NCBI GenBank assembly: GCA_050084515.1
Contig: CM114272.1
Coordinates: forward strand, 37,572,001 to 37,636,000
Reading direction: 5' to 3'
From: Blasia pusilla
Lineage: Eukaryota; Marchantiophyta; Marchantiopsida; Blasiales
Length of the DNA stretch: 64,000 nucleotides
This document shows, piece by piece, positions 11,013 to 23,341 of this stretch. The first letter of the stretch is position 1. The number at the start of each line of letters is the position of its first letter. The notes under the pieces are model-generated. The model did no database searches. It was not told where the DNA came from and was given only the letters and a program-made list of their open reading frames with translations. The translations under genes and the position numbers were made by a program.

Positions 11013-13667
11013 CTGTATACGAGGTACTTCGCTCTTGAGCGAAGAACGAAGCACGATGCACGAAGAGAATGAAGAACTTCGTCCTCCGGAAATTTAGCGC
11101 AGCGAAGCTCAGCATGATTGTGATTCGAACCGACACATAGTTTAAACAATTAGACTAGGAAAGGGCGCGACCCTTTGTATCAAATTGGTAGTTAGAACAG
11201 TTTTGTACCGCGGATTCACAGAGATCGTAGGAAAAGCTAAGAGAACCATAGATCTAGGTAGTTACAAATATTGAAGAGACACCAACTTCATCAAGAACGC
11301 TTCGGATCATAGAAATGCTCCTACTCTCGAGAATATTTAAGAAACAGGACAGAAGTTATTATTATCATTCGCTCATGAAGTCCTTATGCTGTAGGAATGG
11401 TCCGAGCAAGAGAGTTGTACCCTCTCGAGCTTGTATATACTTTGAAGTCTTCCAATTCTTGATGGAGTAGTAAAGCATTCATTCATTCATTCTGATGTGC
11501 GATGCTTATGTCTGAATATTCTTTTGGGTGTCGAGTGAAGAGTGAATCAAAGAGAACCTTTCTCATCAATGGAATAATCAACATAAAGTTGTATGAAATC
11601 TGTTTGACAGAGAGTAACCTCGCCTGACAGTTGAGTTCGAAAGTAGGAGAAGCGACTTTATTCTTGAGTCTCTGTGAGGTTCCGAGATGTCGAGAGAACA
11701 AATTGCTTGAGCGTACTTTAAACTCCACTCGAGAGAATTGAAGAAGAAAACATAGGTACTAAAAAGGATCGGAAGATGTTATTGGAATACTACATTTGAA
11801 TCACATAATTAATTACACTTTTACAACATAATCATCACTTTATACTCTCTTTTCATCCAACAATGATCCTCTTGGGGATCGAACTCTACAATTGACTGTA
11901 AATAAGAAACACTTAGACATTACATGGTCGCAACTCTTTGACCCTTAGATTTGGTCAAACACTCCGAGTAGGTATTCATTACTCCTTCATCACTTCAAAA
12001 CATCGATCCACACCTTCTCTACACTTCAAATTCCTAATGACTTTCAAGTAGTTGTACGTACTCCTTGAGCTCGTCTCTTTGATATTCCATGCAAGGATTT
12101 TTGTAGACTTGAAATTCTACACATCTCCCGATTTTTTTAGTACTTCACTCATTATGTTTCTACACTTCAAATCTATATTATTATGGGAGAGTGACTTCTT
12201 GATTTGCAAACACCTCTCTGTTTGACACGTAACAACTAGGCAACAAGAAAATGTTTCACATGCTTCGGGCAGCAAGACATTTTTTTGAATTTTTTTGCAA
12301 CATCCTTAGTCCCTTCTCTTCACGGGATATATACTAGCAAAAACTCTTCAAACACTTTTTTTCCCCTATGCATCGCACACACACCTTACTAGTGCTACTT
12401 ACCCCCACACCCTCCCTTAAAACCAATTTTCTTGAGTGCTTAAACGAACTATGACATCCTAGGCTAGATCCCTTAATTAGAGACACTTGCAAGTTGTTTA
12501 GGCTGTCACGTCTTTTAGGATAGATTGGTGAGATCTAGTAGAGTGCCTTTTTGAGTAGTGGAGAATAGGCTCAATAGGTGAAGGATGACCTGCTGAGGCC
12601 CTAGGAGACATGACAGAGCACGTTTTCCCTTCGTTTAGGCTCATTTGGAGCCATATTTAGGAACTTACTATTTTAGGTACGTACCATTTTGAGTATATGA
12701 TCAACTTTCTATTTTTGGTAAGTGTCCTTTGACCTCTTACATCAGGTCAAGAGCCAAGGAGGTTACTTGGGAGCATAGATTACCATGGAGAGAGCTTGGG
12801 AGAGGGGAGGGATATACCTCAAGGAGAGAGAGCTTGAGAGCTCATTCTCTCTTTGTTGAACCTCTTGGCATGAGGCGGCGCAACTATGGTCTTGCTTGTC
12901 TTGTGTGTGTAATCCAAGCCTCTCATTAGGAGAGTGGGTTTGGTTTGACATTCAAAGAGACATGTGAGAGTGCACACATGTGAGAACTATGGTGTTGTGA
13001 GATAGATTGGATCTTATTTTACAAAGAGAGAATGAGTGAGTGAGAGAGCTTCATGGGGGACCTCGCTGGTCATTCGCTGGTTTTGTAGGTTGGGGATGGT
13101 ATTCCCCGTTGTCATGTCGAGAGTCTTTCTTCGAGCAAGGGCGGGCCTTCTAGCTACGGTAGATGCAAGGTGAACTCTCTAATAAGTTCTCCTTTTTCAA
13201 TACAAAATTATGATGTACACTCTCCATTCTCTCACGACAGGTATCACAAATGGAAGTGCCGAGGCGATCACTTCTTCGTAACATCGGACCCCAAAATTCC
13301 TAACTATAAAATCCCTATAAACTATTTTACGCTTGTACACGAGGAAGATAACACAACTAGTGTTAAACCCTACTTGAGCAGACCTATTGACATCCATGGA
13401 TCGCTATATAAGGACATACAAAGTACAATCCCATGTCCTTCCATATGTGACAATAGGAAGAATCACCGGAGTTGGAGATTGCATGACCTGGTTCATGAAC
13501 GCCTCCCCAAAGTGATAAAAAAATAACGAGTGAACCATTGCCTATCTAAAAAGAGTACCTTGACATGGTAAGGATTGAGGAAAGGAAAGTCGGGCACAGC
13601 TCGTGCTCCACCCCTATCCATGCTTGACAGACATTCTCTACTCTCCTCAAGAATGGGTTTTGGCGAA

Positions 13668-13708
13668 GTTATTCTCCCAAGAGGGGTAATCCACTCTCAT
13701 TGGGGAAG
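13668..13708. repeat. Direct duplication, copy 1
   Basis: The segment around CTCCCAAGAGGGGTAATCC recurs at 13830-13870 with a few substitutions, 162 bp downstream. The intervening DNA is not obviously repeated, so this is either a dispersed pair or the edges of a decayed duplicated module. Confidence 0.75.
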
Positions 13709-13775
13709 TAACAAGCCAAAACATCCGCTATTTTAGTATGACTAAACTCCTCTACGGTGACAAACCTCTCATCCC

Positions 13776-13792
13776 CACACACACACACACAC
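13776..13792. repeat. CA microsatellite
   Basis: Uninterrupted CA dinucleotides, about eight and a half units. Confidence 0.9.
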
Positions 13793-13829
13793 CACTCTAG
13801 AAATCTCTCGAACAATAGACCATGGTCAA

Positions 13830-13870
13830 GTTACTCTCCCAAGAGGGATGATCCACTCTCATTGGAAGAG
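13830..13870. repeat. Direct duplication, copy 2
   Basis: Second copy of the segment at 13668-13708, with GATGATCC where the first copy has GGTAATCC. Confidence 0.75.
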
Positions 13871-14875
13871 CAAGCAATCCCAAAGTCATACACTCAAGAG
13901 AGACACGAGAGACTCAAGATGTGGAATAGAAGGTGATGAACCCTTGAAGGTCCCTCCTCTTTATATACTCACAAGGGATCCACAAGAGTATGAAATAGAG
14001 CTTATTTTATCTTGTGCCACATGGTTTCCTCTCAAGGCTTAGCCAATCACATTTTGATACAAGTAGATTTCCTCTTATCTCTTCCAAAATATCTTCTTTT
14101 ACCCACTTGATATTTTCCAAATTATCCCAACTAACCTAGCCACCAACCAAGACTACTTTTGCTTTTCATTAAAGCAACTACTTTACTTTTATAAAGTCAT
14201 CTTTTATTTATTACCTCCTTTTCCTAAAGTTGGGCCCGCATAAAAGAGGCACCATAAAAAGGTTTAAACATAAGAATCTCCTTTTTCTAAGCCAATTTAC
14301 TTAATACTAATGAAACTCTATCTAACACTTAATAACGAAGGAGTTTACACACTGGTTGATTTTACTATATGACATTGTTGAATGGTTCATGGGAGTGCTC
14401 ACCGGAGCAAGAACCGCTTATTTGTGATGTTTGCTTTGCCGATTTTTCGTGTGGAAGAATGGCGCGCGGAAGCGCTGCCCTATTTTTTTATAGGGATTGA
14501 GTATGGGGGCGGGTTGCCCATACCGGTGCTCTTGGGAGCACCATGTAGGTTGCTGATTTGTATTTTCACAGGTTTTACATTTTTGTTGGGAGAAATCAGC
14601 GCGGAAGCGTTGGCAAGTTTTGTGTCGGAGAAAGAGACATTGGCTTTACGAAAATCCCTGTAAGTTTTTACTGGAATATCTAATTCAAAATATTTTTTGA
14701 CGCTGTAGTAGATTCTGAAGCTGTGCACGCTGTGCAATAAACAATGCACAATTTTGAGTTTTTTGAAAAAATTTATGGTCAATCTTGTAAAACTGCCATT
14801 GCTAGGCAAATCTTAGGGTTAAATTGTTCAAACCCTAAACCAGCCGCTATGCCGGCGGCGGCCGTCGTCTTCATA

Positions 14876-15015
14876 GTCACCATCAATGGTCCGCCGTCAA
14901 TGGTCAACCATCACCGTCAAACGTCATCGTCAACGGTCAGCCGTCACCATCAAAGGTCAACCGTCACCGTCCATTGTCCATCGTCCACTATCCACCGTCG
15001 GCCGCCGCCGCCGCC
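14876..15015. repeat. Degenerate CCGTCA/GGTCAACC low-complexity tract
   Basis: Words such as CCGTCA, GGTCAACC, CATCGTC and CACCATC recur in a loose hexamer-like rhythm, ending in a GCC run. A second low-complexity stretch rich in GTGCCGCACC words follows at about 15250-15500. The long open frames across them are probably by-products of composition. Confidence 0.55.
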
Positions 15016-15933
15016 TAGCGCTGCCCAGAGCCGGGTTTGTCCGTTTTCCACCCTTTGGTTGCTATTGCCGCCATTACAGAGTGGAGGGTCTTCCACGATG
15101 ACCATTGATTCTCTGACTTGCGTCGCCACCATGTACTTTGTTTTGGCCGCCACCGTCATCGTTGTTTCATCATCAACCAGTGATGGCAGATGACCTCGGA
15201 TCATCTGTTTGAGTTTTCATTTCATGCTGCTATTTTGTGATTGGTAGCCGCTCAATGACAATCGAGTATCGTGCCGTGACGCCTGTAGCCGCAACGCGCC
15301 GCCGATTGCTGTGCCGTGTCGCTCATGGCCGCACCGCATCGGATCTGTCGCGGAACTGCTCCTTCACTAGGGATCAGAGCGTGTGAATTGCTGATTGAGG
15401 AGGGTATGCCGCCGAGTGCCGCACCCCATTCCCGAGTGCCGTGCCCTTTGTAGTCGTTCCGTGCCGCACCAGACCGCTGCACCTGCACCGCACATCGAGG
15501 AGGTTTGAGTAGTGTCAGTATGAGAGGAGTACGACTTGGTGATTGGAGAAGTTATCTTCAAGACCGAGTTGGGGTCAAGATTTGTAGTTGCGGAGGAGCG
15601 ACATCGATATTATTGTCAGGTTATCCATTCTAGTCTCTTACCCTGCACGTGTGAGGGATTTTCGGATATTGGGAAGTAATTTGGGATATCGGGTTTCGTG
15701 CTGATGCTAGGAGCATCGATGATGTATGGGTTTAGGGGACATAGACTTGTGTGGGATGTCGAAAGTTGAGGATGGTTTGTTGATGAGATGATAGATGAGT
15801 GATTTGCCGCACCACGCTGCTTGTTGCCGCACAGCACACATCTCATTGAGAGAGTGTAGATTGAGTGCCGCATATTTAGTTTAAGTGATTAAGGGATTAC
15901 TCGCGAGATTGAGAGTGATCATGTGAGAGGGGT

Positions 15934-18287
15934 ATGAGGGCCATCACGACATCCTTTCGGGATTTTGAGAGGCGAGGTAGTGGACCTGAGAGTAGCTCTA
16001 GAGGGTTTACCCGAAGTGGTGCGAGGTTTTGAGGGTCTTCACGTGAGACACCACCTCGATCTCCTTCTATGTCATCTTCAGACAAGGGGGAGTGTATAGA
16101 GGAGTGTGTTAGTGATCCGCTGTACACATTGAGTGGTCCTACCAGTTGGGCATAGGAGATGGACAACCATGGTAGAGGACAGTGTAGGTTTTCGGGTGAT
16201 GTAGGCACTATAGAGCTACACGACTTCATTGTGGAGTTTAGGAGTTCGTATGAGTTACAAAAATCTAGGAACTCTAGAGAGTTCAACCCGTTTACAGCAT
16301 GGAATGTTATATTCCAACATTTAGAGGGGGCGCCCATGGACGATTACCATGAGTTCTCCCACAAATATGCCCAGGAGATTGAGACATGGCGACTCTACTA
16401 TGACCCACACTATGTGTCATGGGTGGATCCATTCCCGATGAGGAGGAGGAGTCACGAGAGGCTACTTCCTCTTCCACTAGTGATGTTTTAGGAGGGGTCA
16501 CTCGCATTGGAGCAGTTGCACAGTCTAGTTGGGTTCGTCCCAGGTTCAACCCCGTGGTTGAGTTCTTCGCTGAGTTGAGAGCAAGCTACCAGGGGGTAGG
16601 GACGGAGAAGTTACGAAGCATCCACGACTTCCAGAGCCGCCCGGGTGAGAGTTTGCGTGAGGCTTACACTCGCTTGCGCCGATTGATCAACGTCACCCAG
16701 GGGGTGACAGAGGCTCAGGCTATCGAGTCATGGTAAGCGATGCTGGATTGGACCATGCGGACACGGGTGCGGCACAGGGTGCTTCTTATGAACACTTCCC
16801 CTATGTTGATAGATGTTTTTAGGACCTCCGAGAACATTGAGGGCAACATGGCGGAAGAGAGCGTAGCCACCATGGGCTCTGGGCGAGAGCAGTCACGATT
16901 GGCTGCACTACCTGTGCAGCAACGTGGACTCCGAGATAGGTCGATTGTTGCACCACGAGCTGAGGGAGGATATCAGGAGGCCGTGCCACAGAGACCTGCG
17001 CCTTCATATGTGGCTCAACAGCAGCCGCCTACGATTACTTGTTGGTCATGTGATGGAGCCCATCATCAGCGCAATTGCTCTCGTTAGGGTCATGGATGTG
17101 TGCCTCATTATGGAGGAGGAGATGGTGCTGCACCAAGAGGTTATCAGTGTGACTATTGTTAGAGGTATGGTCATACACGCGCCAGCTGTTTCAGTTTACA
17201 CTCCGAGTTACGTCCGGATCGAGGGCCAGAGAGGGCACCAGAGCGAGTAGCTGGTGCGGGTGGGCCTAGAGATTGTGCACCACGTGGTCTCATTGGGGGA
17301 CGAGGAGTTGGAGTTGCCCGAAATAGTGGTGGAGCTGCCCATGGAGGAGGTAGAGTCCCACCACCTAGACGCGTCTAGGGAGATGCCGAGCGTGAGGCTG
17401 GGATGGCTTCTTAGATACAACAGCTACATGAGCAGATTGCCGCTATGACATTGAGGTTATCCGATGCCGGATCTGTGGCATCGACATCATATGGAGCAAC
17501 CAAAGTTATGGAGGATCCTAGTTGGATGTGCAAGGTTGCCCAGATGGAGGTCACCGCAGTTGTGACACGTGGAGCAGTCGTAGAGTTGGATCCACAGTGA
17601 GGGGAAATTAGGAAATAGACGAGGCTTCCTTAATCTTTCAAGTTGTCCGAGGCGATGAGGACCCCATCGATGGATCGTGATGAGAGTTCTTGGAGAGTTG
17701 GTGATGTTGTTGGTGTGCAGGCACGGAGGGCGATGGGAGAAGCGAGTACGAAGACTCCTATTGCTGATACTCATGAGGAGCGTATATCGAGCACGTTGTT
17801 GGGGGCGGCCACTATTGTGTACCGGGCTCCTTTATTTTTTGCTTCCGATGTTATGACGTTGGGAGGTATGCCCACCGAGGTTTTTCGACTGTCCGCTACG
17901 CTATGTGAGCGTGGAGTTGGAGTTCGTGCATAATGTTCAAAGGTGATTGCACAGGAGGTGATATAACTGCCCTTGGAGCTGATGCTCAGGCTGTCCACGT
18001 CAGATTCATGGAAGGCTGCGGCTGCTAGGATGGCAGCGATGCCGCTAGACCCACGATAGAGCGCCATGGCTTCTCCTCATGTTGTGTTGCTAGATAATCG
18101 AGGAGAGGTCTTCCAGTCCCGGAGGTAGAGCTTTTAGTCCGCACCGCATCTTGTTGGATTCAGGAGCGCAACCCTTGATGTCGGAAAAAGCGTTATTCAA
18201 AGGATTGGGCTTGACGAGAGCCGATGTGGAGTGTTGTTCATTCCAGATATAGACATCCTTGGGTGGAAAAAGTACCGCACACTATAT
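15934..18287 (+). pseudogene. Ty3/gypsy copy B: eroded gag and protease, truncated
   Basis: A relic of the same family as copy A (59068-64000). A gag-like frame starts at ATG 15934, is interrupted by in-frame stops near 16030 and 16155, and changes frame near 16420-16490. Further stops lie near 16737 and 17085. Two zinc knuckles are visible: CWSCDGAHHQRNC near 17038-17080, and a second starting CDYC near 17148 with a stop after the second Cys. Downstream come a Gly/Arg-rich linker, then segments alignable to copy A (LSEAMRTPSM beside LSEVIKTPSM; LSATLCERG beside LAATLCERG), then a protease start with LDSGAQPL near 18157. The sequence stops at 18287 where the copia LTR begins, so RT and any methyltransferase are absent. 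In copy A the protease Asp is His; here it is retained. The 5' boundary and LTR were not found. Confidence 0.8.
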
Positions 18288-18596
18288 TATGGAAAACTGC
18301 TAAACAAGCATAACCGGTGGAAAACGACTCACCCACATATATACCACCATGGAGTACAAAATTTGCAATGAGATAATGAATGGAGGTTGGTCCCCTTCTC
18401 AATTATATAGGGTATGTACAAGAAAACCTAACCCTAATCTTAACCATAGTCTTGAGTTAGACTAATTGTGATTAACTAACCCTAGTTAAGATAATCGTGC
18501 TTAAGTGACTAACCAAGATTAAGCTTCCCTACATCCTGTGAGTACCAAATGTAGCATTTTAGGTATCTCATGAGTTTGACTGTAACTCAATCTTCA
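18288..18596 (-). repeat. 3' LTR of copia element
   Basis: A 309-bp LTR whose plus-strand left end TATGGAAAACTGCTAAAC aligns with the right LTR start TGTGGACAATAACTAAAC (so the terminal TG has become TA), followed by near-identical sequence through CCACCATGGAG. It contains several CTAACCCTAAT-like words near 18427-18490. Confidence 0.85.
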
Positions 18597-21500
18597 ATAC
18601 TCCCCCTCAAGCTCATATCGATATCTCTAACGCCTAAATCATTTCTAAACATCTCAAACTTATCTCTAGACAATGCCTTTGTAAAGATGGCAACAATTTT
18701 CTTATCTGTACCTGTATACACAAGATCAATTCCTCCTGCAAGCACTTTCTCTCTGATAAAATGATAGTGTACCTCTACATACTTTGTACGAGCATGAAAC
18801 ACAGGGTTATTAGCAAGCTTGATGCTACTAATATTGTCTGCATATATTACACTAGGTCCTAAGTTACTAACACCAATCTCAACAAGTAATCGAGGAAGCC
18901 ACACCGCCTCACATGCTGCATTGGTTGCTCCTCTGTACTCAGCCTCTGTTGAAGATAAAGCAAATGTAGGTTGCTTCTTTGAAGCCGAACTTATAGCTAC
19001 ACTTCCCAAAGTAAATGAATAACCAGATATGGAATGTCGATCGGACACGCTTCCTGCCCAATGAGCATCTATGAATCCATGTAATTGAAAACTCGGAGAA
19101 GGTTCAAATTGAAGCCCGAATTGAATAGAGAATTTCACATACCGCATAATCCTCCTCACAACATCAAGGTGAGGTTTTTGAGGTGCTTGCATAAACTAAC
19201 TCATTAGGCCAACACCATAACTCAAATCTAATCTAGTTATAGTAAGATAGATCAAGCTTCCAACCATGCGCCTATACATATTAGAATCTACAAGCACTCT
19301 CCTTCATTCACTCTTAGCTTTACACTTTGGTCCAACGGTGTAGAGATTGGCTTACAAGCCGTCATATCATATTTTGAAAGCATAGGAAGAGCATATTGTC
19401 ATTGTAGTAACCACATGCTCTCTCCAACCTTGATAAACTCTATACCAAGGAAGTACTTGAGTTCTTCTAAGTCCTTCATATCAAATTCTGCTTGTAACTT
19501 AAGCTTGACTCGTTGTTCCATTTCTTCAGTACTCCCAATAATTAGAAGATTGTCAACATATAACACAATGAGAAGCGTATGATCTTGCCCTCTCAATATA
19601 TATAGCGAGGATTCAGAATCACATACCCTAAAACCCAACTCTTGTAGGACGTATGTAATCTTGCCATACCAAGCTCTTGGAGCTTGTTTGAGCCGTAGAG
19701 AGTTTTCTTCAACCTGCATACGCGAAATGGAAACTTGGGATGCTCATATCTAGGTGGTTGAGTCATATATACCTCCTCGTATAGATCTCCATTCAAGAAG
19801 GTATTCTTGATGTCCATGTGATGTAATCTCCACTTCTTACTTACTGCAACTGCAATTGCAACCACTGTTCTTGTAGTCGCCATCTTTGCAACAGGGCTAA
19901 ATGTTTCCTCATAATCGATTCCATATTGTTGTGCATAGCCCTTAGCCATCAATCTCGCTTTGTATCTGTTAATTATACCATCTTGATTGCGCTTGATTTT
20001 GTAAACCCATTTGCAACCAATAGCTTCCTTACCGGAAGATATATCAACCAGCTCCCATGTCTGTTGATGTCTTAATGCAGCAAGCTCTTCCTCCATAGCT
20101 TCAATCCATTCGACTTTCCTTGCAGCTTCTTCAAAATAACTCGGCTCCTGTTCTTGAATGGTAGTCATCATATATGCATGATGTATTGCAAGGAAACCTT
20201 CATTTATGAATCTATGAACTGGATGTGTAACTATACTTGATCTACGAAGTTCTTGTTCAGAGGTAGATGCATATGGCACCTGACTCTAGCTCTGACTAGT
20301 GTCAACAGACTGAATACGTACTCTTCCCGTCCATGGACTCACAGATTTAATTGATGAATCTAGGACCACTCCTAATCCTGCACTAGTACTTGGGGAAGTT
20401 GAAGACAATGTTTGTTGGTTTATAGTCATATTCCCCCCCTCAACAGACGAGTTTAGAGGTGGAATAGGCTCAGATGGAGCATACCATGACTTTAGCTCAT
20501 CAAAGACAACATCCCGATTAATAAGAAGTTGCCTAGAGGATGGAATGTAGCACTTATATCCCTTAGTTCCATCAGCATAGCCAATGAAGATACATCTTTC
20601 AGACTTGGGGTCTAATTTTTTACGTCTCTCAAAAGAAACATGAGCATAACAAATACAACCAAATACTTTCAAGAAGGAAAAATCAGGTTTATTTCCTTTG
20701 AAGACTTCGAATGGAGTTTTATCATGAACTCTTGGTGTTGGAGTTCGGTTGATTAAGAAGACTGCACATGCTACAGCCTCTGCCCAATACACCTTAGGCA
20801 TGTTCTTCTCATTCAGTATAGCTCGTGCCACTTTAGCAATATGTCGATTATTTCTCTCAGCCACTCCATTTTGTTGTGGAATGTAACGGCAAGTCACTTG
20901 ATGTTGGATATTATTCTAACGTAAATAGTCATCAAACTCTGTTGAAAGATACTCTCTTTCTCCATCACAACGTAATTTCAGAATATATTCTCGAGTCTAC
21001 TTTCTTACTAGAACTGTGAATGTTTGGAATACTGAGAATACCTCTAAGTTGGCTTTTAGAAAGTATGCCAATATATACCTAGAGAAGTCATCAATAAATG
21101 AAACAAAGTATTGGAAACCACTAAGGATATGTTGTGATGTTGTCCACACATCACTGTGGATCAACTCCAATATCCTAGATGCTCTTCTACCTTGCTTTGG
21201 AAAAGGAAATCTAGTTTATTTTCCAAATTGGCAAGCAAGACATACCTCTAACGTAGCAGAACTTCGCTAATTTAGGGAGTCCTATTACTATATTATATGA
21301 TGAAAACTCTATAATCTTTGAAGATTCATATGTTCAATTCTTTTATGCCACACATTTAGATCTGTGACTTGTTGGCCGGTTTGACTATACATTGCTGTTT
21401 GAATCTCTGACATAGAAATATCTAATTTGAACATTGTGCCAGATCTAGTTCCTTTGGCTATCGTAGTCTGGTCATCCATTGTTTCAATGAAACAACCATC

Positions 21501-22791
21501 TGCGTTAAACTTCACTTGATAACTCTGTTCTACTACCTGTCCTACAGAGATAAGATTTTTTGTAATAGTAGGAACATAGAGAACATTTCCAAGAGCACAA
21601 AGACCATTTGATATTATTGGAACTTTACCAGTATGCATGATATGATGTTGAGTGTCATCTCATATGAGCACAATTGCAGGATCTTTCACCGGCTCCAAAC
21701 TATTGAACCATTTAGCTTGTAAGGTCATGTGATTTGATGCACCTGAGTCAATGTACCAATTTGATGTCGAGTCTTTCTTGACCATTGCTCCCATATGATG
21801 AGTCATGACCAAGAGATGCTCCGTTTGTGAATGTTGTTGTTCTTGGTACTGCTCTTGGTGTTGTTGTTCCACATAGTTTTGTTGTTGTAAGATTCATGTT
21901 TTCATATCTGCCTTCTTCTTGAAGCAAAACTTTGCATAGTGACCCTTTATCCCACAGTAATTGCAAGATCAAGGGTCCCTCTGTTGTTGACCTCGACCCC
22001 AACGGTTTCCGCGATCACCACCTTGTGATTGTGTGTGGAACCGGTTCGTAGTTGATTGCGTGACATTATATTGAGTTCCTCTTCCTCCATATGTTTGATA
22101 TCCACCACGACAACGAAAGTTTCTGCCACGACCCCTGCCTCTGTTTGATCCATAACCTACAAATCTCCATAGCTCTATCTGACTAGACAAGCTACCGCTG
22201 CCTACTAGGCGCGTCTCTTCATTGATTCATAGAGGAACTAACTCTTGAAAGGTTGGATATTTCTCTCTCAAAGGTTGGAAATTTCTCTCTCATAGAGATA
22301 GAGGTCTCAAAGGACTTGTAATCCTTTGGAAGAAGAGTGAACAAAATCAAATAATCATCTTCTACTATCACTCCAATGCTATTCAATTCATCAACAACAT
22401 GTCTGATATTCAAAATATAATCATTAATGCTCTGCGATCCTTTCCTCACTTCGTTCAATTATTGTTTCAATTGAAGCTTTCTGGGCTTTGTAGATGTCTA
22501 GAACAACTTTTCCAATGCATCCAAGGTTTCCTTTGGACTATCAACATCTTGAATGTGACCTATCATTGGCGAACTGATCGTTATTGAAATGTAGTGGATT
22601 ACTTGCCTTGCGCGTTTGTTCCAGGCGCAATCATTCAAGTCTATTGAGTCACCTTCTGGCTTGGCCTCATCACATGTGATAAGCTCCCATAGTTCTTGAC
22701 CCATGAGAAATTGTTTCATGCGAAACTTCCAGACATTGTTATTATGCTTATCTAGCTTCTCGCCTGTGATTGATGTTGAGGAATACTCCAT
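18587..22791 (-). pseudogene. Copia gag-pol polyprotein, broken
   Basis: Minus strand, starting at ATG 22791. Gag (UBN2-type; 22791-22498 and 22458-22219) is followed by a zinc knuckle CNYCGIKGHYAKFC near 21960-21920, protease with WYIDSGASNHM near 21780-21750, the GAG-pre-integrase region with LNVWHKR near 21350, the integrase C-terminal half (20897-20286) with QQNGVAERNN, RT (20279-19593, 19719-19399) with KTLYG, and RNase H (19192-18587). The last frame ends inside the LTR, as copia frames often do. Faults: at least six frame breaks or stops. The RT active site reads YVDN where YVDD is expected, and RNase H has DAHWAG where DADWAG is usual. The copy is therefore inactive. Confidence 0.9.
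18597..18608 (-). other. Polypurine tract of copia element
   Basis: On the element strand the sequence before the 3' LTR reads GAGGGGGAGTAT, overlapping the end of the RNase H frame. Confidence 0.75.
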
Positions 22792-23258
22792 GACAAACGA
22801 TTTTACTCACAAAAACGTAATTTCAGGCTTTCTACTACTCCAATTGAAGCATAGATCATTCCTATAGAGAAATTGACTTGAAATTTTCCAAAATTGATCA
22901 ACTGTATGAAAGAACTTGTCGAAATTGGCCTGTAGAGAGCAAACTGCACAACTTTTCTTCACTAATTGCACTTTCCTACACTGCATGAGCTCAGAATGTC
23001 AAAATCAAGCGATTTTGAGTGCATTGGAAATCTCTCGACAAGCTCTTCAAGATGTTTTAGCTAATGCGGACGCAAATGGCTAATTCGACCGGAAAAGCCT
23101 TCATAAACGCTTCCAAAGTTTTATCACCGTCAAAGCTCCATCTAAAATCTGCACCCATTGAGCTTTAAATAAAACTTCCTTCTCCCAATGAAATTGTGCC
23201 TTCTCTTGCATCTCTTCTCTCCTCAAACACCGAGAATTTCAAGTGATGGTCTCCTTTA

Positions 23259-23270
23259 GCTCTGATACCA
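23259..23270 (-). other. Primer-binding site of copia element
   Basis: On the element strand it reads TGGTATCAGAGC, directly abutting the 5' LTR: the initiator tRNA-Met site also used by the chromovirus. Confidence 0.9.
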
Positions 23271-23341
23271 TGTGGACAATAACTAAACAAGCATAACTGG
23301 TGGAAAACGACTTTGATACTCACACACACACCACCATGGAG
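23271..23341 (-). repeat. 5' LTR of copia element, truncated
   Basis: Begins TGTGGACAATAACTAAAC next to the primer-binding site and matches the left LTR up to CCACCATGGAG. It then breaks off and chromovirus RT sequence follows. Confidence 0.85.

Larger units (their letters stand above)
9171..14875. other. Gene-poor intergenic DNA
   Basis: Only short open frames without recognisable domains occur (for example 9957-10388 on minus and 13170-13526 on plus), and these are best read as chance. The stretch holds a GAAGCT minisatellite (10961-11012), a CA microsatellite (13776-13792) and a duplicated 41-bp segment (13668-13708 and 13830-13870). Anonymous LTR or transposon remnants are likely but could not be assigned. 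Confidence 0.4.
18288..23341 (-). mobile_element. Ty1/copia element, minus strand, right LTR truncated
   Basis: A copia element read right to left. The left (3') LTR is 18288-18596. The right (5') LTR begins at 23271 beside a primer-binding site and is cut after about 71 bp, where chromovirus sequence begins. The internal region has the copia order gag, zinc knuckle, protease, integrase, RT, RNase H. It sits inside gypsy copy B, interrupting its protease region. Because the right end is lost, a target duplication cannot be checked; the five bases before the left LTR are TATAT. Confidence 0.9.

Noticed and set aside
11122-11131. GATTCGAACC resembles a tRNA B box (minus-strand GGTTCGAATC), suggesting a tRNA or SINE.
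   Set aside because: No matching A box or cloverleaf stems could be drawn around it on the minus strand.
14744-15193. A 149-codon open frame across the CCGTCA-rich tract.
   Set aside because: The predicted protein simply mirrors the low-complexity repeat and has no domain.
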